Shown: positions 19,049 through 26,197 of the stretch, piece after piece
Layout of the letters: each line of letters starts with the position of its first letter
How positions within the stretch are numbered: the first letter of the stretch is position 1
Assembly: GCF_024758505.1 (NCBI RefSeq)
Contig: NZ_CP077970.1
Coordinates: 6,014,001-6,078,000, forward strand
Length of the DNA: 64,000 nt
Reading direction: 5' to 3'
DNA from: Bradyrhizobium arachidis
GTDB lineage: Bacteria; Pseudomonadota; Alphaproteobacteria; Rhizobiales; Xanthobacteraceae
Program-made: the position numbers and the translations under genes
The notes under the pieces: generated by a model
Told to the model about the DNA's origin: nothing
Database searches by the model: none
The model's input: only the letters and a program-made list of their open reading frames with translations

Positions 19049-19816
19049 TCAGAATTGACCGGGCGGAAGCTTGAAGATGTCGGGGCTCTTGGCGTCGGCG
19101 ACGTAGAACAGCAAGAGGCCGGTCGGCGTAAGCACGCGCTGATTGTTCTCCTTGGTCTCGAAGGTCCCCTGGAGCAGGAGGATCACCGAGCGATCCTTGG
19201 CGTCGCTGCCGCGGAACATCACGATGCCGCCGTTGACGGGCATGTTGACGGCGATGGAGTCGGCCTTGAAGCCTTCGTTGAGGAAATGGGCGCGCAGGAT
19301 ATTGGCGTTGGAGAACAGTTTTTCCGGCGTCATCGCCGCATCCGTCGCCTTCGACCAGACCGCGCCGACCTGGATCAGCGACTTGGACTTGTAGCCGAAC
19401 ACGTAGGAGAGTTCGGCAGTGCCGCCGTTCGGCAGCAACTCCGGCACGGGGAGCAGCACGCTGTGCGTCAGTTCGGCGGGATTGTCCTGGGTCTTGATCG
19501 CCTCAGGCTTCGCGGCAAAATCCTTTGATATCGCGGCGCGGACATCGGCTTCGTTCATTCCGAACTTGGCGGAACGGAAGCCATCGATGGCCTTGCCCGC
19601 CTTGTCCTCGCCACCAGGCGCTTCCGTGGCTGGTGGCGCGGAGGTCGCCGCGGTGCCGGCACCGGCGGCAACCGCCTTCGGAGCAGGGGCAGCCTTCTGT
19701 CTCGGTGCGCCTTGATTCGCCGTGCCCTGGTTTGCCGGTCCCTGTGCGATCGCCGGGCTGACCAAAAGGGACGTCAGAAGGCCGCTCGCGGCCAGCATGG
19801 AATGGAGTCTGCGCAT
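19049..19816 (-). CDS. Secreted protein of unknown function preceding tpsA
   Basis: A 255-residue protein I do not recognise. A clear Sec signal peptide (about 1-24, cleavage after SPAIA) is followed by an Ala/Pro/Gln-rich linker (about 25-70). A compact domain (about 75-255) follows that starts GFRSAKFGMNEADVRAAISK and ends KSPDIFKLPPGQF. No cysteine, metal motif or transmembrane segment is seen in the mature part. It ends 15 nt before the tpsA start on the same strand, so it is probably the first gene of a three-gene operon. It may be a periplasmic accessory of TpsA export or folding; that role is inferred from position only. The ATG at 19816 has AAAGG about 8 nt upstream. Confidence 0.8.
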   Translation of the reverse strand: MRRLHSMLAASGLLTSLLVSPAIAQGPANQGTANQGAPRQKAAPAPKAVAAGAGTAATSAPPATEAPGGEDKAGKAIDGFRSAKFGMNEADVRAAISKDFAAKPEAIKTQDNPAELTHSVLLPVPELLPNGGTAELSYVFGYKSKSLIQVGAVWSKATDAAMTPEKLFSNANILRAHFLNEGFKADSIAVNMPVNGGIVMFRGSDAKDRSVILLLQGTFETKENNQRVLTPTGLLLFYVADAKSPDIFKLPPGQF

Positions 19817-20080
19817 CTCAAACCTTTAAAAAACGTCGGCAACCGAAGCCCGAAAGACGAAAATCAAGAAACGGTTGGCTCACCAGGAGCAGCCGTTGGG
19901 ACCACACAACAAATGCTGCAACGCCACAGAGATCAGGCCGAACGAGAGCCGGTTCAGGCGCGGCGAGTCTTCAGCAACATCGCAGCAACACAGCGATACG
20001 GTATTCGGCTCCTCAAAGCTGCGAATGCAGGTTCACATGTGCCCTATTTTCATCAATTGTGATTACCGGGCTTTCAGGCT

Positions 20081-21154
20081 ATGCACGCGGTGAGAAGCCA
20101 TCGTGCAATCCGTTCCATGACCGAGCCATTCGCTCGCACATCTTCCCCGACAACGGTCGACCGCCGTGCCTTCATCCGCCTCGCCGGCGCCTCGGCGGCG
20201 GGGTGGTTCGCACTGGGCGCATCGGAGCGGATGCGAATCGTCGGCTCGCTGGTGGGGCTGCCCTTGTCGGACACATTGACACGCAGGACGCCGGAGAACG
20301 TAAACTCGCGGACGAGTGCACTCGTCCAGGGCATGCATGAACGCGGCTGGGTCGAAGGGGTCAATGTCCGCTACGAGATCCGGTCGAGCTTCGGCGGGCC
20401 GGAGAACAGGGCGACCGCGATCAAGGAGTTGCTCGATCTCAATCCCGACGTGATCCTGACCTCCTCGACGGTCGAGACTGCGGCGATGATGGCTGCGACC
20501 AAGACGATTCCGATCGTATTCGCGACCGCCAACGATCCCGTGGGCAACGGTTTCGTCGAAAGCCTGACGCGTCCCGGCGGCAACGTCACGGGTTTTACCA
20601 GCAGCACCCCCGAGATGGGCGGCAAATGGCTGGAGCTGCTGCGCGAGGCTGCGCCGCAGATCGAGCGCGTCGGCGCGCTGTTCAATCCACAATCCACGCC
20701 GCGCGCGGGCCGCTTCTATCTCGACTCGATCCAGAGTGAAGCCGCGGCGACGGGCGTGACCGTTACGCCCGTGCCGATCACCGAGCCCAATGCGATCGAC
20801 GAGGCCATACGCGCCTATGCCGGCGCACCGTCCGCCGGAATGATCGTGCTCGTCGACCCCTTCCTCGTGATCAACCGCCTGGCCATCGTCGACGCGGCGG
20901 CGAAATATCGCGTGCCGATGATCTATCCGTTCCACTACTTCATCGACGCCGGCGGGCTGATGAGCTACGGCGCCTCGCTTGAGATCCGCTCGGCCGCCTA
21001 TATCGACCTCATCCTGCGCGGCACCAGGGCCGGCGACCTGCCGGTGCAGTCGCCGCGAAAATACGAGCTGTTGATCAATCGCAAGGTTGCTGAAACGCTT
21101 GGGTTGAAGCTGCCCGCCAGCCTGCTCGCGCGCGCCGACGAGATCCGCGAGTGA
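20081..21154 (+). CDS. Tat-exported ABC_sub_bind-family periplasmic binding protein
   Basis: A 357-residue solute-binding protein. The N-terminus carries a twin-arginine signal (TTVDRRAFIRLAG followed by a hydrophobic stretch). The rest matches the ABC_sub_bind (TrpX-like) family: ERGWVEG-like MHERGWVEGVNV, PDVILTSS, TIPIVFATANDPVGNGFVESL, RPGGNVTGF and the late VPMIYPFHYFIDAGGLMSYG. No permease or ATPase gene is adjacent. Instead its TGA overlaps the GTG start of a hybrid histidine kinase (GTGA), suggesting a role in ligand sensing. ATG codons at 20081 and 20117 are both possible starts; neither has a strong ribosome binding site, and the second gives a more usual Tat n-region. The ligand is unknown. 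Confidence 0.85.
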   Translation: MHAVRSHRAIRSMTEPFARTSSPTTVDRRAFIRLAGASAAGWFALGASERMRIVGSLVGLPLSDTLTRRTPENVNSRTSALVQGMHERGWVEGVNVRYEIRSSFGGPENRATAIKELLDLNPDVILTSSTVETAAMMAATKTIPIVFATANDPVGNGFVESLTRPGGNVTGFTSSTPEMGGKWLELLREAAPQIERVGALFNPQSTPRAGRFYLDSIQSEAAATGVTVTPVPITEPNAIDEAIRAYAGAPSAGMIVLVDPFLVINRLAIVDAAAKYRVPMIYPFHYFIDAGGLMSYGASLEIRSAAYIDLILRGTRAGDLPVQSPRKYELLINRKVAETLGLKLPASLLARADEIRE

Positions 21155-23826
21155 ACGAGACGAACGACCAGGGACGTGCTACTCCGCCTCCCAGCCGGCT
21201 GTTCCGAAAATATCTCTACTCGTTCGTGGCGCTCGCCTTCGCCGCGCTCGCTATCAACACCACGCTCGACGTCTGGTTCTCGTACCGGGAGCAGAAGCAG
21301 CTTCTGGCCGCCATCCAGCGCGAGCAGGCGGCATCCGCCGCCATCCAGATCGGACAGTTCATCAGCCAGATCGAGAGCCAGCTCAGATGGATGTCACGCC
21401 TGCCCCCCGACCTGTCGGCGCGTGAAGACAACCGCCTGAACGCGATCCGCCTGTTGCGCCTGTCGCCGGCCATCGCCGAAATCGCCCAGCTCGATTCACG
21501 CGGCCGCGAGCAGGTCCGCGTGTCGCGCCGCGTAGCGGACAGGATCGGCAGCAATGAGGATCTCTCGGCCTCGCCGACGTTCCGCGCCACACGGGCGAGC
21601 GGCGTCTATTACGGGCCGGTGTATTTCGTCGGCGAGACCGAACCGTTCATGACGCTCGCCATCGCCGGCAGCGGAAGCGAACCCGACGTGGCAATCGCCG
21701 AGGTCAATTTGCGCTTCATCTGGGACCTCGTCGCCCGGATCAAGGTCGGCAACACCGGCAAGGCCTATGTGGTCGACCGCAAGGGGCAACTGATCGCGCA
21801 TCCGGATCTGTGGCCGGCGTTGCGTCAGACCGACCTCTCCGCCGATCCCGACGTCAAGAGCGGGCTTGCCGGCATAGCCCCACCCGCAAGCGGGATGGTA
21901 AAGGAAGATCTGTCGCACCAGCAGGTGCTGTCGACCTATGCGACCGTCGCCCCGCTCGGCTGGCTGGTGTTCGTCGAGCTGCCGCTCAGCGAAGCCTACG
22001 CGCCGATCTACGCCTCGATCGGACGGTCGGCGTTCCTGCTCGTCGTGCTGCTGGGTTTTGCGGTGCTCGCCGCACTCCTGCTCAGCCGTCGCATGGTGGT
22101 TCCGATCCGGATGCTGACGCAAGGGGCGAAACGCATCGGCAGCGGCGATCTCGAGCAGCAGCTCGCGATCAAGACCGATGACGAGCTGGAAGCGCTCGGC
22201 GACCAGTTCAACCGGATGGCCGCGCATCTGCGCGAGTCCTACGCGACGCTCGAACGCAAGGTGACTGAGCGGACCGCCGAGCTCGAAAAGGCCCGCGACC
22301 AGGCGCTTGCGGAGCACAGCGCGGCCGAGCGCGCACGCCGCGCGGCCGTGCACGCCAACGAAACCAAATCGCGATTTCTGGCCGTGGTCAGCCACGAGCT
22401 GCGCACGCCGCTGAACGGCGTGATGGGCGTGCTGCAACTGCTCGACGACGGCACCCTCTCGGAGGCGCAGCGCCGCTCGCTGGCGACCGCGGCGACATCG
22501 GGCGAAACGCTGATCGCGCTGGTCGACGCGATCCTTGAATATGCTCGCCTCGAAGCGAGCACCGAGGCGCTGGAGCGGCGCGATTTCCGCCTCGACCAGC
22601 TGGTCGAAGCCGCAGCCGAGCTGATGCGCCCGCAGGCGCAGGCCAAGGGGCTCGCGTTCAACCTGTCGTGCGATGCGGGCGTCGATGCCTATGTGCACGG
22701 CGATCCAGTGCGGCTCAACCGCGTGCTGCTCAACCTGATCGGCAACGCGGTCAAATTCACTCCGAAGGGCACGATCGACCTGACGGCCTCCGTTGCGCCA
22801 AATGACGGCGCGCTCCTGCTCCGCTTCACCGTGGCCGATACCGGGATCGGCATTGCGCCCGACATGCACGAGCGCATTTTCGAGGACTTTGTGCAGGCGG
22901 ACGACAGCATCGCCCGCCGCTTCGGCGGCACCGGGCTTGGCCTCGCAATCGCGCGCCGCCTCACCCGCCTGATGGGCGGCGAGCTGACGGTGGAGAGCGC
23001 ACCCGGCTCGGGCAGCACCTTCCACCTCACGGTGCCGCTCGCGCCGGCCGAGCATAATGACGCCGCGCACGTTGCGCGCGATCCGTCCCACTCCTTCCGC
23101 GTGCTGCTGGTCGACGACGATCCCGTCAACTGCGAGGTCGGCGAAGCCATGCTGCAACGGCTCGGCCATCGCCCGACGGTTGCGCGCAACGGCTCCTCCG
23201 CCGTCGCGCTCGCCGCGAGCGAGCCGTTCGACATCATCCTGATGGATCTGCACATGCCCGACATGGACGGCGTGGCGGCGGCAACCGAGATCCAGAAGCT
23301 CAAGCTGCAGCCCGCGCCGCGGATCATCGCGCTGACCGCCGATGTCTCAAAAGGCGCGCGCGAACGGCTCGCGGGCGCCGGCATCACCAAAATCCTTGGC
23401 AAGCCCCTGCTGCTCAACAATTTGCGGGAGACGATCGAGAGCGACCACGACGAGGCATCGGTGACGGCGCGACCGGCGGCAGGCGCGCTGATCGACCAGA
23501 CCTATCTCCGCGACCAGACCGAGCTGCTGGGCGCCGCGCAGATCGCAAGGCTGCACGGCCTGCTGGAGCGCACCGGCGCAACGCTCATCGGCGAGATCGC
23601 GAAGGCCGCAGAGGCCGGCGACCGTGGACGGCTCGCCCGATCCACGCATCAGCTCGGCAGCGCCGCCAGCGCGCTCGGTCTGGTGCGTCTGTCCGAGCGC
23701 TGCAGTGAAGTTGAACTGTCGGCCGCTGCGATGTCGAGCGCGGAATGCCGGACGGCCGCGCTGGAATTGGCCGCGCTGTTCGAGGCCTCGTTGCACGCGC
23801 TGGACCGACTGCTTCAGCCGTCCTAG
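21151..23826 (+). CDS. Hybrid sensor histidine kinase with receiver and HPt domains
   Basis: An 891-residue inner-membrane kinase. TM1 lies at about 20-42, a periplasmic Cache-like sensor at about 43-290, and TM2 at about 293-312. HAMP spans about 313-366, followed by a coiled coil to about 400. HisKA carries His415 (SHELRTPLNG). The HATPase has an N box (LNRVLLNLIGNAVKF), G1 (DTGIGI) and G2 (GGTGLGLAIARRL). A receiver follows with Asp699 (ILMDLHMPDMDG) and its Lys (LGKPL). A C-terminal HPt carries His833 (RSTHQLGSAAS). All phosphorelay residues are present, as in TorS/ArcB-type kinases. The GTG start overlaps the stop of the binding-protein gene, so the two are probably made together and interact in the periplasm. 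Its gene ends 6 nt from the convergent response-regulator gene, the likely phosphate acceptor. Confidence 0.93.
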   Translation: MNETNDQGRATPPPSRLFRKYLYSFVALAFAALAINTTLDVWFSYREQKQLLAAIQREQAASAAIQIGQFISQIESQLRWMSRLPPDLSAREDNRLNAIRLLRLSPAIAEIAQLDSRGREQVRVSRRVADRIGSNEDLSASPTFRATRASGVYYGPVYFVGETEPFMTLAIAGSGSEPDVAIAEVNLRFIWDLVARIKVGNTGKAYVVDRKGQLIAHPDLWPALRQTDLSADPDVKSGLAGIAPPASGMVKEDLSHQQVLSTYATVAPLGWLVFVELPLSEAYAPIYASIGRSAFLLVVLLGFAVLAALLLSRRMVVPIRMLTQGAKRIGSGDLEQQLAIKTDDELEALGDQFNRMAAHLRESYATLERKVTERTAELEKARDQALAEHSAAERARRAAVHANETKSRFLAVVSHELRTPLNGVMGVLQLLDDGTLSEAQRRSLATAATSGETLIALVDAILEYARLEASTEALERRDFRLDQLVEAAAELMRPQAQAKGLAFNLSCDAGVDAYVHGDPVRLNRVLLNLIGNAVKFTPKGTIDLTASVAPNDGALLLRFTVADTGIGIAPDMHERIFEDFVQADDSIARRFGGTGLGLAIARRLTRLMGGELTVESAPGSGSTFHLTVPLAPAEHNDAAHVARDPSHSFRVLLVDDDPVNCEVGEAMLQRLGHRPTVARNGSSAVALAASEPFDIILMDLHMPDMDGVAAATEIQKLKLQPAPRIIALTADVSKGARERLAGAGITKILGKPLLLNNLRETIESDHDEASVTARPAAGALIDQTYLRDQTELLGAAQIARLHGLLERTGATLIGEIAKAAEAGDRGRLARSTHQLGSAASALGLVRLSERCSEVELSAAAMSSAECRTAALELAALFEASLHALDRLLQPS

Positions 23827-23832
23827 CAACCC

Positions 23833-24681
23833 TTATTCTTCGAGCACGAGCTTGTAGCCGACGCCGGTGACCGTCGCGATCACCGGACGCTCGCTGCGGC
23901 TGATCAGCTTGCGGCGCAGCCGCGCCACCAGTGCATCGACCGTGCGGATGTCGACTTCCGCATGCCGGTTGCTGATGACCTCGATCAGATATTCACGGGT
24001 CAACGCCCGCCCGCGCGCGTCGACCAGCGCGGCCAGCAGATCGAACTCGCCGCGCGTCAGGTTGATCTGCATGTCCTCCGGCGCGGTCAGCTCGCGCCGC
24101 ACGAGGTCGATGGTCCAGTCGCGAAAGCGGATGGTCGAGGCGGCGGCCGGCGCCGGGCCATCGGATGTGCGCCGGCGCAACAGCGAGCGCGACCGCGCCA
24201 GGAGATCGCGCAGGTCGATCGGCTTGGTGACGTAGTGGTCGCCGGCGGCTTCCAATCCGCGAATACGGTCCGCGTCCGAGTTGCGGCGCGTCACGAAGAT
24301 GATGCCGACCTGGCTCGCGGCGCGGATCTCCTGTGCCAGCTCGATGCCGTCGCCGTCGGGCAACTGGATATCGACGAACAACAGATCGGGCGCCCGGTTG
24401 CGCAAGAGCTCGCGGCAACGCTTGCAGCTATCGACGACCGTGACGTCGAAAGCATGCTCGGAAAAATAGGCCGCGATCATCTGGCCGGTGACCGGATCAT
24501 CTTCCAGCACCATCAACTGCTGACGGCGCGTCGGCGCGATGTTTGATAGTGACGACAAGACCTGTCCACTCGACTGGGAGAGCCGCAGGCCCACCGCCCG
24601 GAGAGGGCTCGCGGCTTTGCATGCGGGCGATAGCATCATAGCGCAATCCGGGGCGAAGGAAACGGCGCTTCCCCTCCTCAA
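23833..24681 (-). CDS. OmpR/TorR-type response regulator
   Basis: This predicted DNA-binding regulator is the likely output of the neighbouring hybrid kinase. The receiver starts at MVLEDDPVTGQ and has its phospho-acceptor Asp104 (LLFVDIQLPDGDG, numbered from the longest start), the switch Thr region (IIFVTRR) and Lys (VTKPIDLRDLL). A C-terminal OmpR winged helix follows (RFRDWTIDLVRRELTA ... IRTVDALVARLRRKL ... VTGVGYKLVLEE). The first 56 residues of the longest frame look unlike a receiver, so the real start may be the ATG at 24513 or a nearby TTG. The gene is convergent with the kinase gene. Sequence around the wing resembles TorR-like regulators. Confidence 0.88.
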   Translation of the reverse strand: MRRGSAVSFAPDCAMMLSPACKAASPLRAVGLRLSQSSGQVLSSLSNIAPTRRQQLMVLEDDPVTGQMIAAYFSEHAFDVTVVDSCKRCRELLRNRAPDLLFVDIQLPDGDGIELAQEIRAASQVGIIFVTRRNSDADRIRGLEAAGDHYVTKPIDLRDLLARSRSLLRRRTSDGPAPAAASTIRFRDWTIDLVRRELTAPEDMQINLTRGEFDLLAALVDARGRALTREYLIEVISNRHAEVDIRTVDALVARLRRKLISRSERPVIATVTGVGYKLVLEE

Positions 24682-24759
24682 TTTCTTCCGCTTTGTGAAT
24701 TGGTTACTTGACTTCTGCGGCGCGCATTTCGGCCCGGATTCACGTCCCGCTATCGCACC

Positions 24760-24776
24760 CGGCGGTTCACCCGCCG
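24760..24776 (-). terminator. GC hairpin enclosing the PepSY gene stop codon
   Basis: The arms CGGCGG and CCGCCG (six perfect pairs) enclose a five-base loop that holds the TGA of the PepSY gene. There is no downstream U-tract. It may attenuate read-through from the TonB-receptor operon into the response-regulator gene. Confidence 0.35.
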
Positions 24777-26188
24777 AAGGCGTGGCGCAGGCGACGCCAG
24801 CCGATCACGATTCCGGTCAGCGAGAACAGCAGGCCGAGCGCGCAGAGGCTCACGATCAAGATGCTGCGGAGGCCCGGATGTGCCAGCAGGATCGGCAAAT
24901 CCAGTGTATGCAGCGCGCCGTAAAGCCAGCGATAGGCGCGCCGCGAGGCGTCCCATCGCTGCAGCACGCGGCCGTCAGCGCCGTCGACGTCGAACCACAC
25001 TTCGCCGCACCGCGCGCGATAGACCGGCGCACCCGGCAGGCTCGACTGCGCAGGATAGGCATCGTCTGCCGCCAGTACCGACGGCACGTCGCAGCTGGTC
25101 GCGAGACGTGCCACGAATTCCCGAACCCCAAGGGAACTCAGCGATCCCGTTCCATCGCCGAGGTTTTCACCGGCGCTGAACATGATCTGCCCGTCGAGGC
25201 TGATCCGATCCCGCCGATAGAACTTTCCGTTGAGCGCAAACCATTCGACCTCACGCGCGGACGGTGACATCGGCGGCCATGCGTTCGACCGAACCGCAGC
25301 CCAGTCCGGCAGCAGCGTCATGACCTGGTGCTTGGTCAATTCTCCGCGCGAGAACAGGCGGCCATGGTCCATGGAAAGCCAGCCGCTGAAAATCCAGGTC
25401 AGGACGAAGGCCGCTGCGACCACGCCTGCGATGTGATGCAGCGCATGCCAGCCGCGAAAGGGCGAGAGCGCTGCGCCCTGCCCGATCCTGATCCGCACGA
25501 CGCCCAGCACCGCACCGAGCACTGCTCCGATCAGCGCAAGCAGCGACAGCGTCCACACCACGCGATCCCAGAGCGCCCAGTTGCTCCTGAGGATCGTCGG
25601 ATAGATCCAGTGCAGGACGCTGCCCGCAAAATTCCAGGCACGTTCGCCCCTGTTGGTTTTGAGCACCACCTCGCCGGTGACGGACGAAACGTAGATTTGC
25701 GTTCCCCCGGCATCATCGAACGCGATACGAAACAGTGGACGGTGGCGATCAAAGCCGTTCGGGACGCTCCATTGATCGTAGTCCGCGAGCTGAAGGACAG
25801 ACGCGCGCGAAGCATCCAGCCCACGCCGGCTGGCGTGGTCTCTGGCTGCAGCGAGCGCCATCTCGGGCGAGTTCACCGGGGCATCGGTGCCATCGGACGC
25901 ACGGACCGCGCGCAGCAGCGACGATCCTGACACAATATAGGTCGGCCCGTCGCTCCGCTGGATCAGGCGAATTCGTTCAACATTCGCGATCCCGCTGACC
26001 CGAACGGCGTCCACTGGGCCGATCGCCGCGCGCGCGGTGTCGATCGGCGCAAGGCCGGCAAAGCGCTCCGCTTCCGAGAGAGACGGAAACGGAACGAAGT
26101 GCATGACGATGCCGGTTGCAAACCACATCGCGAACAGCAGGCAGAACGCGATGCCCATCCACCGGTGCAGGAAGACGATCGCGCCCAT
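24767..26188 (-). CDS. PepSY-associated transmembrane protein paired with a TonB receptor
   Basis: A 473-residue inner-membrane protein. It has an N-terminal TM (FLHRWMGIAFCLLFAMWFATGIVMHF), a periplasmic PepSY-like domain (about 40-190) and TM segments around 200-225 and 245-275. A second periplasmic region and a C-terminal TM (ILIVSLCALGLLFSLTGIVIGW) follow. Histidines at or near membrane segments (LHRW, VMHF, VLHWIYP, WHALHHIAG, ALHTLD) are typical of this family, some of which reduce ferric siderophores or bind haem. The gene lies 9 nt after the receptor gene and so falls under the same cobalamin riboswitch. The role is inferred: reduction or release of an imported metal chelate or corrinoid. 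Confidence 0.82.
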   Translation of the reverse strand: MGAIVFLHRWMGIAFCLLFAMWFATGIVMHFVPFPSLSEAERFAGLAPIDTARAAIGPVDAVRVSGIANVERIRLIQRSDGPTYIVSGSSLLRAVRASDGTDAPVNSPEMALAAARDHASRRGLDASRASVLQLADYDQWSVPNGFDRHRPLFRIAFDDAGGTQIYVSSVTGEVVLKTNRGERAWNFAGSVLHWIYPTILRSNWALWDRVVWTLSLLALIGAVLGAVLGVVRIRIGQGAALSPFRGWHALHHIAGVVAAAFVLTWIFSGWLSMDHGRLFSRGELTKHQVMTLLPDWAAVRSNAWPPMSPSAREVEWFALNGKFYRRDRISLDGQIMFSAGENLGDGTGSLSSLGVREFVARLATSCDVPSVLAADDAYPAQSSLPGAPVYRARCGEVWFDVDGADGRVLQRWDASRRAYRWLYGALHTLDLPILLAHPGLRSILIVSLCALGLLFSLTGIVIGWRRLRHAFGG

Positions 26189-26197
26189 GCTGCCGTA

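Noticed and set aside
2192..19528. Very long plus-strand open frames opposite tpsA, up to about 1045 codons
   Set aside because: They are Arg/Asp/Gly-rich shadows produced by GC-biased codon use of the real gene. They have no domains, no ribosome sites and no signal peptides, and the minus-strand frame has clear TPS features.
19817..20080. Possible small gene or tRNA between the divergent transcripts
   Set aside because: Short frames only, no tRNA-like fold recognised; read as a divergent promoter region with no motif I can support.
21496..23253. 585-codon minus-strand frame opposite the hybrid kinase
   Set aside because: All kinase, receiver and HPt motifs are in the plus-strand frame.
23864..23886. 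Inverted repeat CCGGTGA/TCACCGG near the kinase/regulator junction
   Set aside because: It lies within the conserved VTGVGYK codons of the regulator gene and is likely a by-product of coding.
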